Shown here: positions 43,919-52,735 of the stretch, piece by piece
How positions within the stretch are numbered: position 1 is the first letter of the stretch
Layout of the letters: every line of letters begins with the position of its first letter
The notes under the pieces: model-generated
Database searches by the model: none
Told to the model about the DNA's origin: nothing
What the model saw: only the letters and a program-made list of their open reading frames with translations
Origin: Domibacillus iocasae
GTDB lineage: Bacteria > Bacillota > Bacilli > Bacillales > Domibacillaceae
NCBI RefSeq assembly: GCF_001750285.1
Contig: NZ_MAMP01000001.1
Coordinates: 1 to 64,000 of the forward strand
Length of the DNA stretch: 64,000 nt
Direction: 5' to 3'
Translations under genes and position numbers: made by a program

Positions 43919-45331
43919 TTATAATCCGAGCGAAATGTATTTCACTTCTAAAAATTCATCCATACCGTGATGACCGCCTTCACGGCCAAGCCCGCTTTCT
44001 TTAAAGCCGCCGAATGGTGCCTGCGCAACAGACGGAAGCCCATCATTTAATCCCACAATTCCGTATTCAAGTTCCTCGCTTATTTTGATCGCTTCTGAAA
44101 TATTGTCTGAGTACACGTAAGCAGCCAGGCCAAATGGTGTGTTATTTGCCCGCTCAATCACTTCATCCACTGTTTTGTACGTGGCAATCGGCGCCAGCGG
44201 ACCAAAGGTTTCGTCTACCATGCAATCCATATCATCCGTTACGTTCGTCAGCACAACAGGCGTGATAAAATTCCCATCCGTTTCGCCGCCCATTTCGAGA
44301 ACAGCGCCCTTTTCTTTTGCATCTTTCAGCTGGCTTTGCACTTTTTCAACCGCATCCGCGTCAATAAGCGGACCGATGTTCACGCCTTCTTCCATTCCAT
44401 TTCCGACACGCAGCTTTCTCACTTCCGCTTTAAAGGCTTCCGTAAATTCTTTTTCGATCGATTCGTGCACATACACACGATTCGCGCAGACACATGTCTG
44501 GCCGGCATTGCGGAATTTTGAACCAATTAATCCTTTGGCCGCTTTTTCAATGTCAGCGTTCGCTGTGACGATAAACGGCGCATGGCCTCCCAATTCAAGC
44601 GATACTTTTTTCATTGTGTCCGCCGCCTGCTTCATGAGCACCTTCCCGATTTCTGTTGAGCCTGTAAAAGTTACTTTTCGAACGCGGCTGTCTTCCATCC
44701 AGGCACCGGCAACAGATTTTGAATCTCCCGTGACAACGTTCAGCACACCTTTTGGAATTCCTGCTTCATGAGCAAGTTCAACCAGCTTCAGAGCGGTAAG
44801 CGGTGTAGAAGAAGCGGGTTTCACTACGGCTGTACAGCCGGATGCAAGCGCCGGACCGACTTTGCGTGTAATCATCGCAGCCGGAAAATTCCACGGTGTA
44901 ATCGCCGCGACAACACCTACCGGCTGACGCGAAACAAATAAACGCTTGTTCGGATCAGATGCCGGAATGGTCTCGCCGTAAATGCGTTTTCCTTCTTCCG
45001 CATACCAGGAAATAAAGCTGTTTGCGTAAGCGACTTCACCAATCGCTTCTTGAAGCGGCTTGCCTTGCTCTTCCGTCATAATCCGGCCGATCTCTTCTTT
45101 GTTTTCATCTATCAGTCGGTGCCAGTTCATTAAAAGTTCCGAGCGCTCGCCGGCCGTTTTTTTCGACCACGATGTAAAGGCTTCATATGCTGCATCCACA
45201 GCTTTTTTTGCTTCATAGGCTCCGCCTTTAGGAACCGTTGCGAACGTTTCGCCTGTAGCCGGATTCACGACTTCTATTTTTTTATCTCCTGACACCCATT
45301 GACCATTTATGTACATGCTCCAGTCTTTCAA
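43919..45331 (-). CDS. gabD: NAD(P)-dependent succinate-semialdehyde dehydrogenase family protein (GabD-like)
   Basis: Aldehyde dehydrogenase of 470 residues, probably oxidising succinate semialdehyde to succinate. Cofactor-binding ITPWNFPAAMITRKVGPA and TFTGSTEIGKVL, catalytic glutamate in VSLELGGHAPF and catalytic cysteine in NAGQTCVCANR, the CVC pattern typical of GabD. Start is TTG at 45331, 6 nt after GGAGAGG. No gabT or gabR is adjacent, so substrate assignment rests on similarity only. Confidence 0.87.
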   Translation of the reverse strand: MKDWSMYINGQWVSGDKKIEVVNPATGETFATVPKGGAYEAKKAVDAAYEAFTSWSKKTAGERSELLMNWHRLIDENKEEIGRIMTEEQGKPLQEAIGEVAYANSFISWYAEEGKRIYGETIPASDPNKRLFVSRQPVGVVAAITPWNFPAAMITRKVGPALASGCTAVVKPASSTPLTALKLVELAHEAGIPKGVLNVVTGDSKSVAGAWMEDSRVRKVTFTGSTEIGKVLMKQAADTMKKVSLELGGHAPFIVTANADIEKAAKGLIGSKFRNAGQTCVCANRVYVHESIEKEFTEAFKAEVRKLRVGNGMEEGVNIGPLIDADAVEKVQSQLKDAKEKGAVLEMGGETDGNFITPVVLTNVTDDMDCMVDETFGPLAPIATYKTVDEVIERANNTPFGLAAYVYSDNISEAIKISEELEYGIVGLNDGLPSVAQAPFGGFKESGLGREGGHHGMDEFLEVKYISLGL

Positions 45332-45525
45332 AAAGATCCTCTCCTTTTATCGTTCTTTTACTATTGTATTGCCTGTCTATTCATATTTAAACTTAAATGC
45401 TTTTCATTTTCGATTGTCATGATGAGAATAAAAATATCTATTTCTCCTTTTCCGGCAGGAGAAATTGCATTTTCAATTTAAAATCATTATAATATATGTA
45501 TCGAATCGAAAGGAGCCGATGATTC

Positions 45526-45768
45526 ATGCAAACACAAGAACAAGAAATGTACGGTGAAGTACAAGAAGTACTTGATAAATTACGTCCATTCCTGCTTCGC
45601 GACGGCGGCGACTGCGAACTCGTTGATATTGAAGACGGGATTGTAAAACTTCGCCTGCTTGGCGCGTGCGGCAGCTGCCCTAGTTCAACAATTACACTAA
45701 AAGCAGGAATTGAGCGCGCATTGCTCGAAGAAGTTCCTGGCATTGTCGAAGTTGAACAAGTATTTTGA
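45526..45768 (+). CDS. yutI: NifU-like Fe-S scaffold YutI
   Basis: Protein of 80 residues equal to the NifU C-terminal domain, a scaffold or carrier for iron-sulfur clusters. The two cluster cysteines are in [15 protein letters not shown], preceded by the conserved [22 protein letters not shown] precedes the ATG. It complements the SUF operon and YutM in the same window. Confidence 0.94.
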   Translation: MQTQEQEMYGEVQEVLDKLRPFLLRDGGDCELVDIEDGIVKLRLLGACGSCPSSTITLKAGIERALLEEVPGIVEVEQVF

Positions 45769-45772
45769 TCAT

Positions 45773-45808
45773 GAGAGCTGACCCCAAAATGGGATCAGCT
45801 CTTTTTTA
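45773..45808. terminator. Bidirectional terminator between yutI and the hydroxyacid dehydrogenase gene
   Basis: GAGCTGACCCC/GGGATCAGCTC stem, one mismatch, with A and T runs on both sides. Confidence 0.8.
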
Positions 45809-46786
45809 AAACTGCAAAACATCTTTGTTCACAAGCGTTTTCGGCGGGCGGTCGTCAAACACCGCTTCAATATTATCACAGCATGTCATCATCATGGCCA
45901 TACGGGTTTCTTTGGATGCACTGCCAATATGCGGGAGCGCAACGACATTTTTCATTGATAAAAATGGGTGATCAGCGGAAATCGGCTCTTTATCAAATAC
46001 ATCGAGACCAGCAGCGGCGATGTCACCAGCTTCAAGTGCGTCAATCAGTGCCTGCTCGTTAATGATCGGCCCACGGCTTGCGTTAATAAACATCGCTTCT
46101 TTTTTCATTTTTTGAAAATGCTCCCGCTGAAATAAGCCTCGTGTACCGTCATTTAACGGGGCAAGGCAGACGACAAAATCCGCTTCTTGAAGAAGTTCAT
46201 CAAAACTGCGGTATTGAGCCCCAAGCATTTCTTCTGCGACTTCGTGACGTTTCCGGTTATGATAAAGAATTTCCATATCAAAACCGGCCGCTCGTTTTGC
46301 GACAGCGGTTCCGATCTTACCCATTCCAACAATACCGATTTTTTTATGATGAACATCTGTTCCCACAAGCATCATCGGTGCCCAGCTTGTCCATTTTCCT
46401 TCTTTGACAAATTCTGATGCTTCTGTCATACGGCGCGCTGTGGCCAATAGGAGCGCAAATGTTAAATCAGCTGTTGTATCGGTCAGTACATCAGGTGTAT
46501 TGCAAATTGCCACGCCATGACGACTGGCGGATTCAAGGTCAATATTGTCAAAACCAACAGCCATATTCGCCACTACCTTTAACTGGCTGGCATGTGAAAG
46601 TAATTCGTCATTCACAGCATCTGAAATAACTGTTAACAGCGCGTCAGCCGACGCAGCTTTTTGAAGCAATATATCCCGCGGAACCGCTTTATCTTCTTCT
46701 GTCCACGTCTCAACGTGATAGGATGCAGACAGTCTTGACACAATGTCATCTGGTACTTTTCTGGTTACATACACAAATGGCTTCAC
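45806..46786 (-). CDS. D-2-hydroxyacid dehydrogenase (glyoxylate/hydroxypyruvate reductase type)
   Basis: NAD(P)-dependent dehydrogenase of about 326 residues. Rossmann motif KIGIVGMGKIGTAVAKRAAG, the second signature FVVCLAPLNDGTRGLF and third INASRGPIINEQALIDAL, with catalytic R in NASRGP, E in FDKEP and H in PHIGSAS. It probably reduces glyoxylate or hydroxypyruvate. The frame begins at GTG 46795; the GTG at 46786 (KPFVYVTRKVPDD) gives the usual family start and better spacing from GGGGTG. Confidence 0.9.
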   Translation of the reverse strand: MKPFVYVTRKVPDDIVSRLSASYHVETWTEEDKAVPRDILLQKAASADALLTVISDAVNDELLSHASQLKVVANMAVGFDNIDLESASRHGVAICNTPDVLTDTTADLTFALLLATARRMTEASEFVKEGKWTSWAPMMLVGTDVHHKKIGIVGMGKIGTAVAKRAAGFDMEILYHNRKRHEVAEEMLGAQYRSFDELLQEADFVVCLAPLNDGTRGLFQREHFQKMKKEAMFINASRGPIINEQALIDALEAGDIAAAGLDVFDKEPISADHPFLSMKNVVALPHIGSASKETRMAMMMTCCDNIEAVFDDRPPKTLVNKDVLQF

Positions 46787-46909
46787 GCAGCGCACCCCAT
46801 TTCAGATTATTCCGTCTTATTGTATCATTTCCAACCTGATTATGTCACAATGAAAACGGGTATGAGAACATGAGGAATACATATAATGATAAAAAAAGGT
46901 GTGTTAAGG

Positions 46910-47416
46910 ATGACTATTGAAGAAAAGCGCGTCATGAGCATGTCCGAAAAAACAGCCCGCCGCTGGATCGCTGAGCGCGGCGTGAAATTGGAAGATATCG
47001 CAGAACTTGTTGTGTATTTGCAAAAACCATATCATCCTGAGTTAAAACTTGAAGAAGCAATGGAACATGTGGAAGCCGTTCTGCGTAAACGTGAAGTGCA
47101 AAATGCGGTCTTGACCGGTATTCAGCTTGATATGCTTGCCGAAAAAAAGCAGCTTGACGATCCACTTCAATCCATTATTGAGACGGATGAAGGGCTTTAT
47201 GGCCTTGATGAAACAATTGCAACAGCGATTATAAACGTATACGGAACGATTGGGCTGACAAGCTACGGATACATTGATAAACAAAAACCCGGCATCCTTC
47301 AGTTTTTAAATGATAAATCCACCGGCCAGGTGCACACATTTTTAGATGATATCGTTGGCGCCATTGCGGCTGCGGCTGCAAGCCGTCTTGCCCATCGCGC
47401 TGCTCATACCGAATAA
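46910..47416 (+). CDS. yutG: Phosphatidylglycerophosphatase A-like protein YutG
   Basis: Protein of 168 residues of the PgpA/YutG family; PgpA members dephosphorylate phosphatidylglycerophosphate. Conserved segments are REVQNAVLTGIQLDMLAE, YGTIGLTSYGYIDK and STGQVHTFLDDIVGA. It lacks strong membrane helices, unlike enterobacterial PgpA. The frame is open to an ATG at 46886, but AAAGGTG fits the ATG at 46910, giving the same length as B. subtilis YutG. Confidence 0.88.
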   Translation: MTIEEKRVMSMSEKTARRWIAERGVKLEDIAELVVYLQKPYHPELKLEEAMEHVEAVLRKREVQNAVLTGIQLDMLAEKKQLDDPLQSIIETDEGLYGLDETIATAIINVYGTIGLTSYGYIDKQKPGILQFLNDKSTGQVHTFLDDIVGAIAAAAASRLAHRAAHTE

Positions 47417-47417
47417 A

Positions 47418-47456
47418 AGAAAGAGGCTGCCTTCAACAGGCTGCCTCTTTTATCGT
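47418..47456. terminator. Bidirectional terminator between yutG and yhfW
   Basis: AAAGAGGC...GCCTCTTT stem with one internal mismatch and flanking A/T runs. Confidence 0.75.
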
Positions 47457-48955
47457 TTTTCCAGCGGCTGAATCGCCGGTCCTTCCAGTACTTCCCCGTC
47501 ATAAGAAAACCTTGAGCCATGACAAGGGCAGTCCCATGACCGCTCCGCATCATTCCACGTTGTTTCACAGCCCATATGTGTACAGGTTGTATCGACGAGA
47601 TGGCAGTGGCCCTGCTCATCTTTGTATGCCCCTGTTTTCTTTCCATCAACCATCACAACGCCGCCTTCACCAGGAAGCAGGGCATCGATGTTTATCGTTG
47701 TACTTTTTAATTTCCCGCCAATTAATTCTTTGGCGACTTTCGCATTTTCCGTGACAAATGTTTTCATATCCGCCGGCTTTATTTTCATTCGCTTCGGATC
47801 GTATAATTCAGCATATCGGTTGTCCCTTTTCATAATCAAATCCGTGATTATGTTCGCCGCAACCGTTCCGTTAGTCATGCCCCATTTTGCGTAACCGGTT
47901 GCCACATATATATTTTCATGTGCCCGCCCAATGTATGGAACGCGGTCAAGCGTAATTAAATCCTGCGCAGACCACCGGTAAAGCACTTCTTTTGCTCCAA
48001 AGTGGCGGTCCGCAAAATCAGCCAGTTCTTCGTAATGGCGCATCATTTCTCGATCGCTTCGTCCAGCTGGGTGATTTTCCCCTCCGATAATCAGCAGCTT
48101 TTCACCGTTTTCCATTGTTGCATACCTGATGGACCTGGATGGCTTATCTTCACTAATATACATGCCTTCATTAATATCACTTTCACTTTTTACACCGATT
48201 GCATACGACCGTTCCGGATGCAGCTTAGCGAAATAGGCTCCATCAAAATCATTAAATGGAAAATGCGATGCCACCACAATATGATCAGCAATAACCTTAT
48301 ACCCGTTTGTTGTTTTCACGGCCCTTCCATCAATTGCTTCTGCCCGTGTATCTTCAAAAATGTGAACGCGTTCCGCCATATCCTGCACAATCGCTTCTAA
48401 AAACTTTACTGGATGAAAATGTGCCTGATCACGCATGACCAGCGCTTCTTCTACGTTAAACGGTAAATTCTTCCGCGCCGTTTCTCCGGCTAAGCCGCCG
48501 TTAATGCCCAGTTTTTCATAGGCCTCCAGTTCTTTTTCCAGCATCGGTCTCATTTCATTTGTTGTGATGTACACATAAGCGTCCTGCGGTGTAAAATCGC
48601 ATTCAATCTTCAACTCATTCACAGTTTTTTTCAAAAATGCAATAGCTTCCTCAGTTGCTTCGTAATAGAGAAGGGCTTTTTTTTCTCCAAACGTACTAAT
48701 TAGCTCATCATAAATAAGTCCATGCTGTGCCGTTACTTTAGCAGTCGTGAACCCGGTCGTTCCATCGGTTAATTTCCTTGCTTCAATTAGCGCGACTTTC
48801 TTTCCTTCCTTCGACAGTTTCCAGGCCGTTAAAATACCGGTGATTCCACCGCCAACGACCACAACGTCTACCGTTAAATTTGTTTGCAGCGGTGTAAAGG
48901 AACGTGGGGCCCCGTGATCTTTCCAATAGGATATTGATTGATTCGGAATTTGCAT
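47450..48955 (-). CDS. yhfW: FAD-dependent oxidoreductase with Rieske domain YhfW
   Basis: Two-domain redox protein of 501 residues. The N-terminal DAO-type flavin domain starts VDVVVVGGGITGILTAWKLS and continues through VATGYAKWGMTNGTVAA. The C-terminal Rieske 2Fe-2S domain has CTHMGC and CPCHGSRFSYDG as ligands (C-x-H and C-x2-H). Substrate unknown. GGGAGGG lies 4 nt before the ATG at 48955; the frame is open to 48979 without a better site. A client for the Fe-S assembly genes of this window. Confidence 0.9.
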   Translation of the reverse strand: MQIPNQSISYWKDHGAPRSFTPLQTNLTVDVVVVGGGITGILTAWKLSKEGKKVALIEARKLTDGTTGFTTAKVTAQHGLIYDELISTFGEKKALLYYEATEEAIAFLKKTVNELKIECDFTPQDAYVYITTNEMRPMLEKELEAYEKLGINGGLAGETARKNLPFNVEEALVMRDQAHFHPVKFLEAIVQDMAERVHIFEDTRAEAIDGRAVKTTNGYKVIADHIVVASHFPFNDFDGAYFAKLHPERSYAIGVKSESDINEGMYISEDKPSRSIRYATMENGEKLLIIGGENHPAGRSDREMMRHYEELADFADRHFGAKEVLYRWSAQDLITLDRVPYIGRAHENIYVATGYAKWGMTNGTVAANIITDLIMKRDNRYAELYDPKRMKIKPADMKTFVTENAKVAKELIGGKLKSTTINIDALLPGEGGVVMVDGKKTGAYKDEQGHCHLVDTTCTHMGCETTWNDAERSWDCPCHGSRFSYDGEVLEGPAIQPLEKR

Positions 48956-49014
48956 AATGCCCTCCCTAAAAATAGTCATGTTCTTTGTATACCCGGCTTT
49001 GCCCGTTTTTAGCC

Positions 49015-49045
49015 AAGAAAAGCATAAGGCGCCTGGAGCTAGACA
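49015..49045 (+). repeat. Short copy of the AAGAAAAGC...GGAGC intergenic repeat
   Basis: AAGAAAAGC, AAGGCGCCTGGAGC, then TAGACAT. Close match to 16708-16738; lies between yhfW and the yutF terminator. Confidence 0.6.
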
Positions 49046-49080
49046 TAAAAAAAAGAAACAGCATCGCTGCTGTTTCTTAC
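49046..49080 (-). terminator. Terminator of yutF overlapping its stop codon
   Basis: Minus strand AAGAAACAGC/GCTGTTTCTT stem with T8 tail; the yutF stop at 49077-49079 is in its first arm. Confidence 0.85.
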
Positions 49081-49844
49081 AATTCCCACTCGTTTAAATT
49101 TTTCCGTGTATGAGTCGGCTGAACCTCGTATCTCTTTAAAAATTCCGGCTGGGTCACACCTGTATGAACAAGCAATGTGTCGATGCCGATGCCGATGCCG
49201 GCGCGGATGTCCGTATCATAATAATCGCCAACCATGATGGTTTCTTCTTTTGACGTGCCAAGTACAGCCATTGCCTGCTCCATAATAATCGGTTCCGGCT
49301 TGCCGATAAAGACAGGCTGTGTTTCCGTTGAAACAGAAACAACCGATGTCAGCGAACCGTTGCCTGGCATAAAGCCACGTTCCGTCGGGATGGCAATATC
49401 TCCGTTAGTGGAAATAAAGCGGGCGCCATTTCGGACAGAGAGACAGGCCCCGGCGAGTTTTTCGTATGTAATGCCGCGATCGATTCCGGTAACGACATAG
49501 TCAGGGTTTTCATGAGTGACGACTTCGAGACCCTGCTCGGCCAGCGCTTCTAAAATACCGTCTTCCCCAATCACATAAACGCTCGCGCCCGGTTTTTCGT
49601 CATGAATAAATTGAGCCGTTGCACGCGATGTGGTGAATACATTTTCCGGTGTTGTCCGGATACCCATTTTCACAAGTTTCTCTGCCACTTGCTCTGGAGT
49701 CCGAGACGAATTGTTCGTCACAAACAAATAAGGAATACCCGCAGCGTTTAAGCGGTCAATAAATTCCGGAGCGCCCGGGATTACTTGTGTGCCGGCATAC
49801 ATCGTGCCGTCTAAATCAATTAAATAGCCTTTATAACGTGTCAT
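49077..49844 (-). CDS. yutF: HAD-superfamily IIA phosphatase YutF
   Basis: Cytoplasmic HAD hydrolase of 255 residues (NagD/AraL-like). Motif I is YLIDLDGTMYAG, motif II FVTNNSSRTPEQV, and motif III/IV KPEPIIMEQAM followed by MVGDYYDTDIRAGIGIGID. Type IIA cap. It probably dephosphorylates small sugar phosphates or nucleotides. It starts 3 nt after the yutE stop and continues that transcript. Confidence 0.93.
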   Translation of the reverse strand: MTRYKGYLIDLDGTMYAGTQVIPGAPEFIDRLNAAGIPYLFVTNNSSRTPEQVAEKLVKMGIRTTPENVFTTSRATAQFIHDEKPGASVYVIGEDGILEALAEQGLEVVTHENPDYVVTGIDRGITYEKLAGACLSVRNGARFISTNGDIAIPTERGFMPGNGSLTSVVSVSTETQPVFIGKPEPIIMEQAMAVLGTSKEETIMVGDYYDTDIRAGIGIGIDTLLVHTGVTQPEFLKRYEVQPTHTRKNLNEWEL

Positions 49845-49847
49845 TAC

Positions 49848-50297
49848 TTATTCTCCTTTTTCCGGTAAAAATGCAGAAACGGGACCGAGTTCGTTTTCTA
49901 AATATGAACGGACACGATTTGGAAAATCGGCCAGTTCTTTTTTATTGGCGATGAGCACCGCCGTCAGTTCATCATGTGAAATAGAGGCATAGTCACGGAC
50001 AAGTGTTTTCCGAAGGCCGACGACATCTTTCAATGGTGCCGACTGTTCCGGCAAAATGACTTTTTCATCGTCCATAATATCAATGATGTCTTCATAACTG
50101 CCGGGATCGCGCATAATAAAGCCGTCAATCATCGAATTGCCCACATCAATCACAGATTCCACAACGGTTTGAGCAATCCGTTCGAGCGCTGCTTTTTCAA
50201 TGGCAGTGCCCCAAACAGGCTGCGAGTCAAACAGGGCAAGCTGCTGCTCCATAAAACGGAGCGTTTCTTCCATCTTTTTTCGGTCAATAAAGTACAC
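49848..50297 (-). CDS. yutE: DUF86/HepT-like protein YutE
   Basis: Helical protein of 149 residues, DUF86 family. HepT-type toxins carry R-x4-6-H-x-Y; here the segment is LRKTLVRDYASI, where the histidine is replaced by arginine, and no MNT-type nucleotidyltransferase antitoxin gene is adjacent. A housekeeping role is more likely than a toxin role. Start is GTG at 50297 behind AAAGGATGG. Confidence 0.82.
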   Translation of the reverse strand: MYFIDRKKMEETLRFMEQQLALFDSQPVWGTAIEKAALERIAQTVVESVIDVGNSMIDGFIMRDPGSYEDIIDIMDDEKVILPEQSAPLKDVVGLRKTLVRDYASISHDELTAVLIANKKELADFPNRVRSYLENELGPVSAFLPEKGE

Positions 50298-50370
50298 AGT
50301 CCATCCATCCTTTCCGCTCTTATTGTATCATGTGGTACAATGGTTGAAAATGGACAGTGGAGGACAGCAC

Positions 50371-50637
50371 ATGAGTGAACGTTTTTTTCTTTATGATGAA
50401 AAAGATACAACAACGACACGATTTGTCAGCTTTGCCGGCGAGCATGCGCGTTATGATCTCGCCTTAATGCAGACAGACCGCTACTACGGAAAACGGATCG
50501 TCATCAACCTGCAGGGCAATACATATGCAATTATCGGCCGTGACGACTTGGACGAGCCCGGTTATATCGAGTATGCATTTAAAATGAGCGAAGAAGAAGC
50601 GGTCGAATTGAAAGAATTTTTGTATGAAGTTATTTAA
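50371..50637 (+). CDS. DUF3055 family protein
   Basis: Protein of 88 residues: MSERFFLYDEKDTTTTRFVS, then LMQTDRYYGKRIVINLQGNT and an acidic C-terminus. It fits DUF3055, a short cytoplasmic family of Bacillales with no known function. The open frame extends upstream but GTGGAGGAC 7-8 nt before the ATG at 50371 sets the start. Directly followed by the 240-bp repeat element, whose first bases overlap the stop codon. Confidence 0.82.
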   Translation: MSERFFLYDEKDTTTTRFVSFAGEHARYDLALMQTDRYYGKRIVINLQGNTYAIIGRDDLDEPGYIEYAFKMSEEEAVELKEFLYEVI

Positions 50638-50875
50638 GAAAAGCGCAGTCAACCTGTTCAGCGCCGCATAAACTGGACCGCTCTGAGATAGCTAAATAAA
50701 GCGGTCTCGTACTACCGCGCTTTAAAGCGGCCACGTCCTTTGGCAGCCACCCGACTAGTCCTCCAGATCGTCTCAACGCCTTTGTACAGACCCGAGTGCA
50801 GGCGATTCGATGTTACCTGACTATCTCAAAGAGGAGAGCGAAGCACGTGAGGTGCCGGGTTGCTGGAGCTATATA
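50636..50875. repeat. Long (240-bp) structured intergenic element
   Basis: Starts AAGAAAAGCGCAG and ends TGCTGGAGCTATATA, the same ends as the short copies at 16708 and 49015. The interior is unrelated to any gene I know but pairs with itself: GACCGCT/AGCGGTC (50676-50682 with 50700-50706), TGAGATAG/CTATCTCA (50684-50691 with 50821-50828) and GCAC/GTGC (50843-50855). It is G+C richer than neighbouring spacers. Confidence 0.55.
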
Positions 50876-50877
50876 AA

Positions 50878-50910
50878 GAAAAAACCGGCTTACTCAGCCG
50901 GTTTTTTTGG
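50878..50910 (-). terminator. Terminator of yutD with the stop codon in its loop
   Basis: Minus strand AACCGGCT/AGCCGGTT; the loop holds the yutD stop at 50890-50892, followed by T tract. Confidence 0.85.
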
Positions 50911-51192
50911 TGCCGCGGAAACAGGCAGCTTTTTCAAAATAAAATAGCCGCATCCAAAGTTGCAGTATTCAAGCAGGTAGTCCCGTACAGTGGAAAACTT
51001 ATTGTCATACGATGATTTTTTATTCATATCATCAAAAAAACCTTTTAATCGAAGCTGGCCGTATCCCCAGTCGCCGACGATATAATCGTATTTGGACAAA
51101 ATATCACTGTATCGAGTGCGGAAAGCTTCTTCATTAAAGCCTTCCGTCCGCTCTTCGATAATTTCGTAGCAGTCATTTTGAATAATAATCAT
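50890..51192 (-). CDS. yutD: YutD family protein (DUF1027)
   Basis: Protein of 100 residues matching YutD/DUF1027: [20 protein letters not shown] followed by [14 protein letters not shown]. Function unknown. Its ATG overlaps the lipA stop (ATGA), so it is translated with lipA. In B. subtilis yutD lies in the same neighbourhood as lipA. Confidence 0.9.
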   Translation of the reverse strand: MIIIQNDCYEIIEERTEGFNEEAFRTRYSDILSKYDYIVGDWGYGQLRLKGFFDDMNKKSSYDNKFSTVRDYLLEYCNFGCGYFILKKLPVSAAPKKPAE

Positions 51193-52103
51193 TGGGCCGA
51201 CTGCGCCTCGCCTTGTTCATGCTTCGCTTTGGCCGCTGCATTCACCTGCTCATCCGCATGATAGGAAGAGCGAACCATCGGGCCTGCTTCACAGTGGCTG
51301 AACCCTTTCGACATGGCAATTTCGCGAAGCTCCGCAAACTCATTTGGATGGTAATACTTCTGCACTTTCAAATGTTTTTTTGACGGCTGTAAATATTGGC
51401 CAATCGTCATAATATCAACATTGTTTGCCCGCAGATCATCCATTACTTCAATAATTTCTTCCTTCGTTTCACCAAGACCGACCATTAAGCTTGATTTCGT
51501 CGGGATGTTCGGCTGCATTTCTTTTGCCCGGCGTAAAAATTCAAGCGAACGGTCATACTTCGCCCGCGCGCGTACTCTAGGTGTCAAGCTGCGGACCGTT
51601 TCAATATTATGGTTTAAAATGTCCGGCTTCGCATCCATCAGCATTTGCAGATTTTCTTCAATACCGCCCATGTCGGATGGAAGTACTTCGATTGAAGTAA
51701 ATGGATTTTTCCGGCGAATCGCCCGGACCGTTTCTGCAAATACATACGCACCGCCGTCTTTTAAATCGTCACGCGCGACCGCAGTGACGACAACGTGCTT
51801 TAAATTCATTTGTACAACCGAATCCGCTACGCGTTCCGGCTCCTGCAGGTCAAGCTCTGTCGGGAGTCCTGTTTTTACCGCACAGAAACGGCAGGCACGC
51901 GTGCAGACGCTCCCGAGAATCATAAACGTCGCTGTACGACGGACTGCCCAGCATTCATGAATATTTGGGCATTTTGCTTCTTCACAAACTGTATGTAGCT
52001 GTTTCTCGCGCATCATTTTCTTTAAACCTGTATAATTCTCATTTGTATTAAGCTTTATTTTCAACCATTCTGGTTTACGCAAATATTCTTCTTTCGTGCT
52101 CAT
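51189..52103 (-). CDS. lipA: Lipoyl synthase LipA
   Basis: Radical SAM enzyme of 304 residues that inserts two sulfur atoms into octanoyl groups on lipoyl-dependent proteins. The auxiliary 4Fe-4S cluster cysteines are in [13 protein letters not shown] and the radical-SAM cluster in [10 protein letters not shown]. Further marks are [15 protein letters not shown] and [10 protein letters not shown]. The frame is open to 52187, but GGAGATGG before the ATG at 52103 and the family start [15 protein letters not shown] decide. Needs Fe-S clusters, linking it to the nearby SUF genes. Confidence 0.95.
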   Translation of the reverse strand: MSTKEEYLRKPEWLKIKLNTNENYTGLKKMMREKQLHTVCEEAKCPNIHECWAVRRTATFMILGSVCTRACRFCAVKTGLPTELDLQEPERVADSVVQMNLKHVVVTAVARDDLKDGGAYVFAETVRAIRRKNPFTSIEVLPSDMGGIEENLQMLMDAKPDILNHNIETVRSLTPRVRARAKYDRSLEFLRRAKEMQPNIPTKSSLMVGLGETKEEIIEVMDDLRANNVDIMTIGQYLQPSKKHLKVQKYYHPNEFAELREIAMSKGFSHCEAGPMVRSSYHADEQVNAAAKAKHEQGEAQSAQ

Positions 52104-52629
52104 TTTTCCATCTCCAATCAGCTTACGATATACCGCTACTTTATCATAACTATCATTTGGCGGCAAAAATAGAATTTTATTTAGCAATAAAAATGTTTAT
52201 CAGCCAACATTTTTACTGCTTCTTTTTTCATTTACCTAATATGGGTATTCGAGGGATTAAACCCGCATATAACCCAACAAGTATTTCTTGTTTTATCAGT
52301 TCTCAACCATATTCGTTTATTCTTTTTTCTATTCGCGTCAACCTCTTATGAATTTTTGTATTTCAAAGCAAAATAAAAAAGCGCCAAAACCTACTAAATC
52401 ATGGTTTGACGCTTTTTCAAGGGCTGTATTAATACCGCCCAAATTTGTCAGCTCTTCTTGAACTCACTTGTATTCTTATCTAAGGAAGTATCGATTCTGT
52501 TACTTGGTTAACTGATCATCTTTATTAGCTGTTCCCTAATCAAGAAGTCTGGCCCTTCTATTTTCTATTTGTTCTAACGGCTTAAAACGATAATCAATAT
52601 TTTGATTATATGTTTATATGTATCGCGAT
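52104..52629. other. Spacer without a recognised gene
   Basis: Apart from the lipA promoter region, the only structure seen is an imperfect terminator-like stem, AAGCGCCAAAACC with GGTTTGACGCTT (about 52378-52416). In B. subtilis this interval carries other yun genes; they are absent here. Confidence 0.4.
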
Positions 52630-52735
52630 TTCGTTTAGAATGGCATACTCATCCAAGTCCGCCTTCTTATGTGTTTAAATCATTGTGGTGCTGACCTGTT
52701 CATGGCCTAATGTCTGTATGATTACATTAAATGTT
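52630..52735 (-). pseudogene. C-terminal remnant of a tyrosine recombinase (phage integrase)
   Basis: Minus strand reads VIIQTLGHEQVSTTMI, a TAA stop, then THKKADLDEYAILNEIA. This is the integrase active-site C-terminus LGH-x6-T-x-x-Y-TH with the catalytic tyrosine codon changed to TAA. Upstream the sequence runs into the carbonic anhydrase stop codon, so only the tail of the gene is left. Confidence 0.65.

Noticed and set aside
49848-50297. YutE as a HepT toxin of a toxin-antitoxin pair
   Set aside because: The RNase-motif histidine is replaced and no MNT antitoxin gene is adjacent; context is conserved housekeeping.
50636-50875. Considered as tmRNA, 6S RNA, SRP RNA or an OLE-type RNA
   Set aside because: None of the conserved sequence marks of those RNAs is present; its ends match the dispersed repeat family instead.
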